Source: Davidsoniella eucalypti (Eukaryota; Ascomycota; Sordariomycetes; Microascales; Ceratocystidaceae). From it: DNA of 64,000 bases. The position numbers and the translations under genes were made by a program. The notes under the pieces are model-generated. The model made no database searches and was not told the origin of the DNA. It worked only from the letters and a program-made list of their open reading frames with translations. Below are positions 24,727 through 35,900 of this stretch, in pieces. How positions within the stretch are numbered: the first letter of the stretch is position 1; each line of letters begins with the position of its first letter. The stretch covers positions 364,200 through 428,199 of the forward strand of contig RMBW01000016.1 of the NCBI GenBank assembly GCA_004009845.1, read 5' to 3'.

Positions 24727-26646
24727 ATGCCTGTTGTTGTAGGGCTTAAATCACGAAAGCGTGGTGATTCTTCGATGTCCCAGACACCGCCCGAAGATAA
24801 AGAGCCTCCATCCATCTATACCACAGTTATAAACGACGGCTCAAGCTCTGATGAGAACCCTCCGCTCGGGGTTCCCTTGGATGAAAAACGATTCTGGTGG
24901 CAGCGCACCAAGCTATACGATCCCGATGCTATTGCAACTCTACCTTCAGTCTATGATGACCCGGAGACGGCAAAACTCTATGCCCCTCGTGATGATTGGG
25001 AGAACATCCATCGATTCGACCCCAACGCGCGTTGGTCATGGGGCGAAGAATACAAACTCACCCGCAAGATCGACCTGAGAATCATGGTGTTTGCCTGTAT
25101 CATGTTCATGTCGCTTGAACTTGATCGAGCAAACATCTCACAGGCTGTTAGTGACAGCATGTTGTCTGATCTGGGAATGACTACAAATGGTACGCAAAAA
25201 AGACTATAAGCTGCCCATAACTCAAGGCAACCTGCTTACCATACTACAGACTATAATTTGGGTAACACTGTTTTCAGACTCGCCTTCCTTTGCGCCGAGC
25301 TCCCATCACAGCTTGTCAGTAAATGGGTTGGCCCTGATCGTTGGATTCCATCCCAAATTACTCTCTGGAGTGCCGTTGCCATGTCACAATTTTGGTTAAG
25401 TGGTCGGTCTTCATTTCTAGCAACTCGTGCCCTTCTGGGTATTCTCCAGGGTGGCTTTATTCCAGATGTAAGAAAGCATAAACAAGCCCTACTATAAAAC
25501 ACGGTAACTAATGCATATATAGGTCATTCTTTATCTTTCGTACTTCTACAAACACCACGAATTGTCTTTGAGACTAGGGTTCTTCTGGACTGCCATGTCC
25601 CTTGCGGATATCATTGCGGGTCTTCTTGCTGCTGGCATCTTGAACTTGCGCGGACATGGCGGTGTTGAGGGCTGGCGTTGGTTGTTCTTGATAGATGGTA
25701 CCATCACCTGTGTTGTCGGTATCTTGGCCTTTGGTCTCATGCCTCCTTCCCCAACCCAAACAGCTCACTGGTTCCGTGGCCAGAAAGGCTGGTTTACTGC
25801 CCGCGAAGAGACGATTATCGTTAATCGTGTGATCCGTGATGATCCTAGCAAAGGTGATATGCATAATCGCCAGCCCATCACGCTTGATCTTTTGTGGCGT
25901 AGTATTAACGACTACGATCTCTGGCCACTCTACATATTGGGCCTTGTGTTTGGTATCGGCCCTACACCCCCAACGCAATATCTCACTATCATTCTTAAAG
26001 GCCTCGGGTTCAACACCTTCCATACGAACCTTCTCTCTATTCCTACCACAGTCTTTCACATTTTCACGCTTTTGGGCTTGACCTACGGCGCAGAAGTATG
26101 GGGCGAGCTCACATTCACGACAATGTTTTCTCAGATTTGGGTTCTTCCATTCTTGATATACATGTCCATCGAAGACATCACTAGTATCAACAAGTGGACC
26201 GCCTGGGGCATTTTGACGGTGCTATTAGCATACCCATATCGTAAGTTGCAAACTGACTCTACCATGTACTGTATGACTTGACTAACATTGCACCGGAAAT
26301 AGCCCATGCTTTGCAGGTTGGATGGAACTCTAGAAATTCCAATACCGTCCGGTCACGTACGGTCTCTGCTGCGATATATAACATGTCGGTTCAGGCATCT
26401 GGTATTATCTCTTCTAACATCTACCGCAAGGATGATGCACCCGCGTACCACCGTGGTAACCGCCAACTAGCCATCATCACTGGTTGCAATATCTTCATAT
26501 ATCTTCTAGTGAAGTTATACTACACTTGGAGAAACAAGAGCAGAGATAAGGTTTGGGATGCCATGTCGGCTGAGCAAAAGGCGGAATATCTGGAAACTAC
26601 GACCGATGAAGGAAACAAACGCCTTGACTTCCGGTTTGCGCATTAA
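24727..26646 (+). CDS. MFS transporter, allantoate permease (DAL5/ACS) family
   Basis: Four exons (24727-25189, 25250-25467, 25523-26240, 26303-26646) give 580 residues. A hydrophilic N-terminus of about 120 residues precedes twelve predicted membrane segments. Family marks include LDRANISQAVSDSM after the first helix, the FRLAFLCAELPSQL helix, an R-A-L-L-G-I-LQGGFIPD loop and GWRWLFLIDG in the middle. The central cytoplasmic loop and YHRGNRQL near the C-terminus are also typical of this anion:cation symporter group. Members take up organic anions such as allantoate, ureidosuccinate, nicotinate, pantothenate or small peptides; the substrate here cannot be told from sequence. The start is the first ATG in frame (A at -3); a GTG-started extension was discarded. 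Confidence 0.9.
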
Positions 26647-27266
26647 GAGAAAGAAGGAGAAGAAGGAGTATTAATATATGGTATATAAATTGGCTAAGAT
26701 AGCGCCACACTTAGTATACAAGCAGCGATTGACCTGATAAAATTGAACTTGATGGATTACAGCATCTGATCTCGAAACCCCCCCTCTATGACCTTGAATA
26801 TATGCCGTTTACACTGTCTTGATATATAACACAACTTGGACATAAAAAAAAAAGCTGTAGAATTCAGTTTGGGAGAGTCAGTGAGAAAACTAGGATGTGC
26901 CGATCAACCAGAAGTTGCTGTAAACTTTGATTAAAGATTTTAGATCAATGTCTATTTATGGGCACACCTGGTAAGTATTCCGAGATGTTTGATGGGTTAT
27001 TTGTATGCTTGCCCTGACAGTGGCTTTTGCCATCTGCACCATAAATTTAGTAGACGAATCGTCTTTAATCTAGTTCTCTCACATTGTTCATGCACAAGGA
27101 AGTAACAATATATCTAGTTCTTGGCCTCCTGGGGTTAAGGTTTTTGCAAAACTTACCTAGATAGGAAATAGGACAACCTTCCCTCCTACAACCCTCGGGG
27201 TTTTTTTTCTTTCTTTTCTAATTCATTTATCTTATGGAGCTAAAGAGCTATGAAGTTTCCTCGGGG
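26647..27266. other. Intergenic region up to the repeat complex
   Basis: 3' region of the transporter gene, then AT-rich sequence with no gene. It ends at a run of G directly before the first ~0.83-kb repeat copy. This left flank does not match the flank of the second copy. Confidence 0.5.
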
Positions 27267-28110
27267 GGGTACCTTTTTCGGTGCCTCCTCCTTTGTCCAA
27301 AGACGAAAAATTCCCCTTCGTTGTGGGTTTTTAAGAGCGACCAGCACATATCACCAATGTCGCTGTCCATTCTCTCCCATCTATTGATTTATTTCATGAT
27401 GCTCCGTTTTGTGAGGCCTTGAGCCCGTTTTTTCCTCTCTCGAGGGTAATTCTCACCAACGATAGCCCACCCCCTTTTCTCTACACTTTTCGCGATCGCT
27501 GGTCTCCCGAGCCTCATCTCCGCTGCTCAGGAGTTCACACTCACACTCGGAGGGCAACACTTTGAAGGTTCCAGTTGCCCAACATTTCCGGCTCTTCTTT
27601 TGTTGTGCTCTGCACTTCATTTGATCATGCCAAAACAAATTGTGATAGCTTCTCCTTGAGTCGCTCCCTCACAATGAAAACACTTTGGGTTTCCTCTGTG
27701 TTTTCCAACAACCAACCAGGGGGATGGCTGTGAAGAAAGTTTAGCTGGATGCTGCTTGACCTCCTCCCGATCCCCCGACACTGACCTCGCGATAGGTGCT
27801 CCTTGAGCATCTCCCTCACACCCTGAGCACTCTGGTCTTTTCCTTTGTGTTTCAAACAACCTGCTAGGTGGACAAGTGAAGAAACAAGTTTAGCCAGGTT
27901 AGCGCTGCTTGTATTCTCCACTGCTTCCACCATGCGAAATTTGTTTTTGCTTTCTGTGTTTTTCTGTTTTGTTTTTTTTAGTTTTAGTTCGGACCTCCAC
28001 TATGGGGGGATCTTCGAGGACCATTAGGGTTTCTCGACATCTAACGATCCACTAGGGTCGGATCCACGTGATCCACATAAAGACGTAAAATGTTAAATAA
28101 ATAAATAAAT
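27267..28110 (+). mobile_element. ~0.83-kb retroelement copy 1, (AAAT)n tail
   Basis: Starts with gggtacc and runs to a (aaat)n tail at about 28092-28110. It is nearly identical by eye to 36162-37000 over its whole length in the same orientation. Its last ~150 bases (from agccaggttagcgctg and through cgatccactagggtcgga to the tail) also match the 3' end of the LINE at 32937-36062. Both long copies begin at the same nucleotide, which suggests a defined non-autonomous element sharing a LINE 3' end, or duplicates of one truncated insertion. It has no long open frame. Confidence 0.8.
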
Positions 28111-28600
28111 GTAGTGAGTGACGCTTCGCCCATGGTGCCTCCCATACAATTTTAGCTCGCTGAAGTGCCTTGAAAGGTATCAGATACTTGATGTCCACGG
28201 CAATTGCTTGCACTTGTGACTCTCGCTTCAATTTGTAGGGACCCAAGATACCAAGAGACTCAAAGCCAGACTCCGAGTTCAGATGGTCCTTGGTGGGTTG
28301 GGCGCAATGACGTATGGGGTGGTGTTTAGGGAATTGTAGAAGTCTTGTTCCGTACTTTAGGTTATTCCATTCCAAGTTGATCTCAACTGGTTTAATGCCA
28401 GCCTCTATTTCACAAGCTCGTTTCGGAGCCTGCTTGTAGGTGCCAAGCATCATGGAAATCGCCAAACCTTGTACTTTTTCAAGGTGTTTCTTGATCAGGC
28501 CCACCCTCAAATGTAACTGGGCGACAACACGCCGTTGACTCAGTTGCCAGGCCCCCGCTTGATGAATATTGTACACAGGCTTGTCTACTTGGCCTCAAGT
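28109..28600 (-). mobile_element. Old LINE relic, piece 1 (region after reverse transcriptase)
   Basis: On the minus strand the frame from 28576 downwards reads as the part of a fungal LINE polyprotein after the reverse transcriptase. Marks are LEKVQGLAISMMLGTYKQAP then ACEIEAGIKPVEI. It runs to AKRHSLH at about 28109. The HSLH codons overlap atgtagtgagtg, which also occurs at 36150-36161 in the same frame. There the protein continues PKKEEAKEIH. So this piece and the one at 36062-36161 were once contiguous. The right-hand limit near 28600 is approximate. Confidence 0.75.
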
Positions 28601-29654
28601 TCAATCGACAACTCGATAAGAAGTGCCCTAACTATAAGCTTCACTTAATAGCTAAATCCCTGATTGCTCCTTTTCATTCCTCTGTTGATTTAGGTAGACG
28701 TTAAATATAATCAAATCAAAATCAACCATCCTAATCGCATAAAACATACCGTGCTTTTATTGTTATCTCAACCTCCTACATATAGTATGTTTTTTTTTAT
28801 TTTTAAATTTTTACTGTAGGGGGGATACTTCAGGTATCTCCGCCTATAACTATGGAATCATCATTATAAGCCCTTCAAGCCTTGTAAAAACTGCTTATTT
28901 TGCAAGGTGACATCTTCCTATTATAAGTCATGTAAGCTAACTGTTCTACGCATATATAAAGTTTTACCACTACAGAGCTCAGAGTAAGACATTTATGAGT
29001 AGTTCCATTGATATTAAAAAGGGTGGAATGATTATTTATTAAATATATCATTTTCATGCAGAGAGAACAGTTGACAGAGGATGTAAAGCTTGAAGAATAT
29101 GAGTATGAAGGCTTTGGCAAGATGATGAATTTTGGTCCATCTTTGAAGTGGTTTATCATGCCCCCAAGTCCCAAAGAAAAGCTTGTAATTTTGCACAGCA
29201 AGTGAGGTTTCCAGTGAAGCTGCTCAATAATTTCCAAGTTGCTTCTTAACACCATTTCAGAGCATGTGGAGTGCTACTAGCTATTGTGTGTGATGGAATC
29301 TTAGCCACCTACTTCAAAATTCGGATGGGCTTTAAGCGAGCAAGACTTTGAGCAGTTTGGCATGAAAATGGTTGTGACTGTAGCTCGGTTTGTTTGTACT
29401 GTCTAATTCCATCCAATTTGTCTTGATATAGCACGTGTCACATGACCATAAAGGTATTTCTCAAACCCAGCCTAACACCATGGTGGCTGCCTAACCTTGT
29501 TCACCCAAGGACAATAATAACAACAACAATCAACCACACCTTTCACTTCTGATTCCTTGATCTTCATTTCTCTCTATCTATCATTCAACAACACTTCTAC
29601 AACTACATATCATCTATTCTTCCCTTTCTCTACTCACAAAACGATTTGCCAATC
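28601..29654. other. Region upstream of the nuclease-kinase gene
   Basis: AT-rich sequence. A 49-codon plus-strand frame at 29056-29205 (QLTEDVKLEEYEYEGFGKMM onward) has a protein-like composition and may be a relic exon, but I recognise no family. The last ~130 bases before 29655 are rich in CAACA and CTT and look like a leader. Confidence 0.4.
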
Positions 29655-32111
29655 ATGGATGAAGTGGAAGCATCATCGGCCCCTGAGTCCGAAGCAATGC
29701 CGAGCCAAAGTAATCTAGACAGGGCTATTGCGGAAGCTCTCCAAAGACAAAAGCAACAGCACGACGAAGAACTCGTCAAAGCAGTCAAAGCAGCCGAAGC
29801 ACGCGCTGAAGAACTCGTCAAAGCAGTCAAAGCAGCCGAAGCCCGCACCGAAGCAGCCGAAGCACGTACCGAGAAAGAACGACTCGAGAATGAAGAAAAC
29901 GCCAAAAATCTTGCACAAGCCCAAGCACGCGCTGAAGAAGAACGGCTCGCCAGAGAAGCAGCTGAAGCCCGCACCGAGAAAGAACGACAGGAAAAAGAAG
30001 CTGCTCAAAATTTCATTGTGCTTTCTGACTTCCCAACACTTCTTTACAACACTTTTTCACTCAACTACCAAGCATTGACACTGGAGCCCAATACAAACCT
30101 CCATACAACTGGTGGGCCTACTTTGGTTCATAACCGGCTATATCCACGTCTCTTGAAATCTTGGACCAATTTTGAGAGCATTCATGAACAAAAGTTCACT
30201 CAGTTCTCTACTTTCTTCGGCAAACAAAAACTTTTCAGAAGCATTTCTTTTGTTGCAGCTAACCAGGAAACTTCGGCTAAGAAACTGTCAAGTGAGAACG
30301 AAGTTGTCTCTTTTTCCTATTTGGCTATCGAGCTTCATGTGAAAAATGTCATCAATATCTTTTTACAACACAGAAAAGATGGCACGAAAACAGCATATGA
30401 TGGTATCAAAAACGTGGATTTCAGTACTAGTTCACGGTATCATTCAGCTGCCCGATTGGCAACCGGATCTTTGGCCCAGCCTAGTCGACCAACAAGGATA
30501 CGAGTAGCTCATTGTTCCGTAACTGACGGCCCTGCGAATATTGGCGTATCAGATTCTGATCTCTCGGATACCCACACCCTGCCAGATGCTAGCCCATCAG
30601 ATGCAACAGGCAATGTTGTGCCTCCTCCCACGTGTCCTGTACCCCACGGAAGGTCCAGCAAAAAGCGACCTAGATCACATACGTCTACAAATGATAGTCC
30701 TGCAGCCAAGCTATCATTGCAAAGCCGACGCTTCGATGCTGATTGTACTCTGGTAGGATATAAGAATCCTGAAGGTTCTGAAGACCCGGAGAGGAACTTG
30801 TTTATTGTGGAATACAAGGCCGCCCATAAGATTCCCCCTGCATTTCTCCGGAGGGCTCTTGCATATCTTTCCAATGCTGAGCCATCTGTCTTCTATGACC
30901 TTGTTGCGGGAAAAAAGATCAATGTCGCCAAAAAAGAGGAAACCGAGGAGGAAAAATTCATCAGGCTCAGCCAGTTCGCTGCCTATGCCATAACCCAAAT
31001 CTTTCACTATCTGATAAACTCTGGGCTTCAGTATGGATATATCACAACTGGTGAATGCTTTGTCTTTCTCCATGTAGATAAAGATGATCCCAGTATATTA
31101 TCCTACTATCTTTCTATTCCTCGAGAGTCTATATCTAGCATACCACTCCGTACAGTGCAAGATGGTCCTCAAGATCCCAAGGTCATTGAAGAAGAGATCG
31201 ATTCTATCAAGCAGACGCCAGTTGCCCATATCTTGACAATATCACTTTTGTCCCTCGAACAGCCAATGGATAGCCAACAAGCACAGGCCGAACGGAAATC
31301 CAGACTTGTCTACCTGCCTGGCCGCTATGGAGATCAATCTCAGAGTGATATCCCCGACAACAGCACTAGTAGTAGTACCAACAACAATCCTGGCTCAGCA
31401 ACATCAGATCATCAAACTACTGGAACTAGCGGCTCTCTACCTATACGACATCCACAAAATAGATACTGCACACAGCAATGCCTATATAGCCTTGTGCATC
31501 ACCAGAGTCTCGATGAACATTGTCCTAATGTTTCACTTCACAGAAAGGCAAACGCAGATACTGCCTCGAATAAACATGCTATTGGGGTCGCTCAACTCCT
31601 AAAGATTATCAAGACTCAGATGGACACTAATCTCGACAATGACCTTGATGTGTTGAAACGGCATGGTGCTATTGGAAATCTAGTCAAGGCCACTGCACAT
31701 CCATTTGGATACACTCTGGTTGGCAAAGCAATTGAAGCAGAGTCTCTTGGGTTGCTTCAGAATGAAATTGATGTCTACTCTAGACTGAAGTATCTCCAGG
31801 GAAAGTCTATTCCAGTCTGTCTTGGGAAGATTGATATCAAACAGAGCCTGTTGATTCAGCTTCACGATTGTAGACATGTTCTCTTGATGGCTTATGCTGG
31901 AGAACCTGTGAAAAGACTGGATGAACACTACGAATATCTGAAGCCTATTGCCCAGCAAATCAGGTACTATGGGTTGAACATGGAGATCTGGAGGCTAGGA
32001 ATGTTCTCTTTGATTCCCAAACAAAGAAACTCATGGTTATTGATTTCGACAGGGCTAAGATTCAGGAACGGCCTCCGTCAAGAAAGAGAGAATTTGACCA
32101 TGCCAGTGTAG
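29655..32111 (+). CDS. Coiled-coil / restriction-endonuclease-like / protein-kinase-like fusion, frameshifted
   Basis: The open frame from the ATG at 29655 (A at -3) has 818 codons. Residues ~20-120 are an Ala/Glu/Lys coiled coil with a duplicated EELVKAVKAAEAR unit. Residues ~300-350 are Ser/Pro-rich with a basic SKKRPR patch that could be a nuclear signal. Around 360-390 a D...VEYK arrangement (FDADCTLVGY then LFIVEYKAAHK) fits a PD-(D/E)xK nuclease core. From ~605 a kinase-like domain begins (LYSLVHHQSLDEHCPN, then GAIGNLVKA and YTLVGKAIEAE). At ~31979 the frame slips by one base exactly at the catalytic loop. The other frame carries HGDLEARN and VIDFDRA and stays open to a stop at 32168-32170. 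So the present product lacks a catalytic loop. The layout resembles fungal Crinkler-like effector or conflict proteins. Function is unknown. Confidence 0.75.
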   Translation: MDEVEASSAPESEAMPSQSNLDRAIAEALQRQKQQHDEELVKAVKAAEARAEELVKAVKAAEARTEAAEARTEKERLENEENAKNLAQAQARAEEERLAREAAEARTEKERQEKEAAQNFIVLSDFPTLLYNTFSLNYQALTLEPNTNLHTTGGPTLVHNRLYPRLLKSWTNFESIHEQKFTQFSTFFGKQKLFRSISFVAANQETSAKKLSSENEVVSFSYLAIELHVKNVINIFLQHRKDGTKTAYDGIKNVDFSTSSRYHSAARLATGSLAQPSRPTRIRVAHCSVTDGPANIGVSDSDLSDTHTLPDASPSDATGNVVPPPTCPVPHGRSSKKRPRSHTSTNDSPAAKLSLQSRRFDADCTLVGYKNPEGSEDPERNLFIVEYKAAHKIPPAFLRRALAYLSNAEPSVFYDLVAGKKINVAKKEETEEEKFIRLSQFAAYAITQIFHYLINSGLQYGYITTGECFVFLHVDKDDPSILSYYLSIPRESISSIPLRTVQDGPQDPKVIEEEIDSIKQTPVAHILTISLLSLEQPMDSQQAQAERKSRLVYLPGRYGDQSQSDIPDNSTSSSTNNNPGSATSDHQTTGTSGSLPIRHPQNRYCTQQCLYSLVHHQSLDEHCPNVSLHRKANADTASNKHAIGVAQLLKIIKTQMDTNLDNDLDVLKRHGAIGNLVKATAHPFGYTLVGKAIEAESLGLLQNEIDVYSRLKYLQGKSIPVCLGKIDIKQSLLIQLHDCRHVLLMAYAGEPVKRLDEHYEYLKPIAQQIRYYGLNMEIWRLGMFSLIPKQRNSWLLISTGLRFRNGLRQERENLTMPV

Positions 32112-32324
32112 TTTTCGAGCGAAAGACTAAGAGGTATTCTCCTATGCAAACTCAAATGACTGTAGAGTGATGAAGGGCCTGTTTTTTGAGGTTTTTGAGT
32201 TTTTTGGGGGGTTTTCATAGACACTTTAATAGCATCATAATAAGGTTGTCAACTATTAATATTTCCACAAGTGATAGAATACTCCCTTTTACCCAGTGAG
32301 GACCCTTATTTGTTTATTTATTCA
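32112..32324. other. 3' region of the nuclease-kinase gene
   Basis: The first ~59 bases (to 32170) belong to the kinase tail in the shifted frame, ending at a TGA. The rest is T/G-rich then AT-rich non-coding sequence before LINE fragments begin. Confidence 0.5.
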
Positions 32325-32626
32325 TAATTTGGACACCACCTCTGACCATTCCATAATCTGGACTAAACTCCCCGGAGGCCCTTACCCTCGGCCCCACCCC
32401 TAGGCTACATTCTTGACCTCAATAGAGTGCCGGAGCTGAGAAGCTCCTTCAGATTACTCCCCCTCCCCTCTCTCCCATCCCCATCTTCTCCTCCCAACAC
32501 GGACCTACTAGATGAAGCAGTTGACCGACTGAACGGAGCCATTGATACAGCCCTTGCTGCTACCATGCCCCACTGGACGAAGTCACCTTGCAGCGGTCAG
32601 AGGCACTCCGTGGTGGAATGAACATG
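32325..32626 (+). mobile_element. LINE internal fragment (end of endonuclease plus linker)
   Basis: The plus strand reads SDHSIIWT, the end of an APE-type LINE endonuclease. After frame breaks it continues to LLDEAVDRLNGAIDTALAAT and on to the codons for TPWWNE. The AVDRLNGAID stretch is nearly identical to the start of the LINE at 32937-36062 but lies in the opposite orientation and extends further 5'. It is a broken internal fragment with both element ends missing. Confidence 0.75.
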
Positions 32627-32936
32627 TCCAGGGCACCAGTGTATTTCTATACTGGTGTCGAGGTCCTGCAGGTTTAGCTTCTCTATGAGGTTCTTGAATA
32701 TACCAGGCTTCCGTACTCTTTGGATGGCAGATTGGCTATCGACAAAGATCAGGACTCGTTTCCGTATTGGCAGTTTTTCGAACGTAGCAAAGGGCTCTGT
32801 AGATCGCATAGCTTTCGCAGTCTGCAACCTCAGTGTAAGGCCCCAAGGCATTTGCCTCTTGAAACCGCACCGTTTTATTGTCCATATCGACAAAGGCATA
32901 AGAGGACTTGTCGCCCTCCATAGACCCGTCAGTGTA
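32627..32936 (-). mobile_element. Old LINE relic, piece 3 (RNase H domain)
   Basis: On the minus strand it reads KYTDGSMEGDKSS (the RNase H DGS motif) and EVADCESYAIYRAL. After a frame change it continues LIFVDSQSAIQRV and IEIHWCPGHV. It follows directly from piece 2 (36161-36062, ending YTDG) if the intervening LINE is removed. The frame is broken inside, so the relic is non-functional. Confidence 0.75.
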
Positions 32937-35900
32937 TTTTATTTATTTATTTATCATTTTACGTCTTTATGTGGATCACGTGGATCCGACCCTAGTGGAT
33001 CGTTAGACGTCGAGAGACCCTAATGGCCCTCGAAAAACCCTCTTAATGGAGGTCCAGAAAATTACAAAAGAAAGAAACAGAAAGCAGAAAAGCAGTGGAA
33101 CAAAGATATTTGATGAGAAGGTCGAAGGGGGTAGGAGCAGCGCTAACCTGGCTAGACTCTTTCCCCCTTTGTCCTCCTACGGGTTAGGGGCATATATCTA
33201 CAAAGAAGTTTGTCTCCTTGATGAATTTGCAGAAATCAACGACCCCTTGTTGTGTGGATAGAGTGTTGTCTATGGTAATGTGAAACGGTCTTCGTGAGAA
33301 AACCTTTGACAGACGTTTGCCCTTCCAGCAGAAGAAGAAATGTAGTGGGTCCTTCTTTTTCCCACAAGAACATGAATCTGTAAAGTTTGCATGGTGTAGG
33401 CGAAGGTGGTAGTCCACAAAGTCTCCGTGATGTGATCGGGCGGCCAGCAGGCGGCCCAGTGTCTCCCTTGGGAGAGACAGTTCGAAGGGGGTCCTGAGGC
33501 TTGCAGAAAGTCCCAGGTCCTTGTAAGTTGTCGGGGCGGAGGATGTCCACCAGTCGGTGTACTCCTCCTGAAGCCGACTCCGAGCAGCTCGTTTGATATG
33601 AGCGATGGAGGGAGGCAGGTTTGGAGGTGGGGGTAAAGTAGCGCCTTCCTTGGCCAGAGAATCTGCTATCTCATTGCCAGGTATACCAATGTGTCCAGGG
33701 ACCCATATTGGGGTGACTTGTCCAGCTTTGACATGGCGGCACCGCCGTCTATCCGGCCAAGTTCGGGCCAGAGAGTGAAACTCTAAGATCTGGGCTTGGC
33801 TGGTGTCTGTTGGTGCAGAGCCGGGGAAGAGGCAAGCATATGCTGCTTGATTGTCAAGAATAACATGAATGTTCTTTGCGAGATGTGTGCATGGGGCTTG
33901 AAGGGCCAATTTCAGGCCATTCAGGGCACCCACTATCCCGGCATCAAATACTTCATGATTCTTTCCTAGGGATCCTCGTTGTCTATCAACTAGCCAGTTA
34001 CCTTGATATATGGCAAATCCCCATCCAGTTCGTCCATCTTCCAGTTTTGATCCGTCAGAGTATACCATGATGTCCATGCTGTTGGTGAGTTTCCGTAGCT
34101 TAGATTGATCAAAGTTCTCTTTGGTCTGGGTAGGAGGGGGGGGACTCTTGGGTGGAGGCATTAGTAGGGGTCTGGGGGGAGGGCTCTTATGGTCTCCAGT
34201 GTACGTCCCAGCCGTGTCATAGAGCTAGCGGAGGACCGGGTTACCAGAGGGTGATTGTGGTCCAGGCTAGTCCATCTTGCAGCCAGGAGTCTTCGTTTGT
34301 TCTCCAGGAGGAGAAGTGCAGGGGCGATTGCCGCTTCACGGTGGAGGGCGGAGGCGGGTGTAGTTTTCCAGACGGGTAGGATTGCTCTCAGAGCCACCCG
34401 GAGTACACGTTCCAGCTTGTCAGCGAGGTGTAGTGCTCCTGTTTTTACCTGTTTTCCTTTACCGTTTATAGTAAGGAGTCCAGGCCAGTAGGCTTCTGCA
34501 CCGTAGAACAGAGTGGGGATCACACAGGCTATGACAGCGAGTCGAGCCATGGCAGGGGGGATGCCACTCTGGGTATGTGAGAGGGACCTGAGGAAGTTGG
34601 CAGCTTTGCGTCCCTTCGAGGCCCAGGTCTCCACATGTTTAGTGAATGTTAGTTTAGAGTCTAGCCAGAACCCAAGCCATCTCATATCTTTTTTGGGGTG
34701 GATGTCCACTCCTCCAATCTCTATGGGTGGGTGAGGCTTTGACCAGGCTCTTGTGAAGTGGATAACTTCGGTTTTGTGTGGGGCAAACTCAACTCCGTTT
34801 TCTTTTGCCCATGTATGCATTCTTTTAGCCGTTCTTTTGGCTAAGGATGCCGACGCGGACAATGTCTTTCCAGAGGTTAAGATGGCCACATCATCAGCGT
34901 AGCTGAAGCGGTTGTTGGAGCTGACTAGGGGTTGGATGAACAACATGAAGAGAATGGGCGATATGGGGGAGCCTTGCGGGACTCCACACAATATGTCTTT
35001 CTCAGTGGATCTTTCTGTGCCCAGTCGAAGTCGGCATTTTCTGTTTGTGACAAAGGAGCCTACCCATTTTATCAGATTTGGGGGCCAGCCTTGTTCACGG
35101 AGGCGGCATTGGAGTCTGCCTGGGAGAATGGCGTCAAAGGCTCCTTTAACATCCATAGTCACCAGAGTGCAGACTTTTCGCTCGCTCCAGTTCTTCTCTA
35201 TATCATGTATCACACAGGCTACAAGGTCTGTCGCACTCCGTTTCGGGAGGGCTCCAAACTGTTGTGGGTGAAGGATAGAGTTCTCGATAGCCGAATGGGC
35301 GATCTTTCTAGCGATTAGCCGTTCCAGCCCTTTGCCGAGACAGGGTAGGAGGGCAATGGGTCGCCAAGAACTGGGGAGAGACGGGTCTTTGTCGGGTTTG
35401 GGGATGATCACTATTTCAGCGACTTTGAAGGCCGCTGGGTGGTGTCCCCATGTTATGCACAATTTAAAGAGCAGAGTTACGAATGTCTCCAGGTCATCCC
35501 AGAGGGCTTTCAAAATGGTAACGGAAATGCCATCCCGGCCTGGGGTGGCGTTTTTCGCACCGATGACTGCTCTCCGGACTTCCGTTGGGTTGGGGCCGAG
35601 ATCTAGCTCAATGTTGCGCAGAGGTGTTGAGTGGAAAGAGGACGGATCCAGGTCCTTAGAAAGGTCTCCACGGTTGAGGAGATGCTTTGCCAGGAGGTCC
35701 ATCTTTTCCAGAGGGGTGGTAGCTGTCGTGTCGTTGTCGTCTCGGAGTGGGGGGCTACCCAAGGAGTTGTTGGGATGCCTCCATCTAGCTATTTTCCATA
35801 AGCTTTCCGGGTTGTTGGCATCCGCGATTTTTTGTCTAAAAAAGGATCTCTTTGCACGCCTCACAGCGTTTCGGATATTCTTTTTTGTGGCAAGAAGGGT

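Noticed and set aside
32336..32626. A short plus-strand gene ending at VVE
   Set aside because: It is the endonuclease-linker part of a LINE with frame breaks, not an independent gene.
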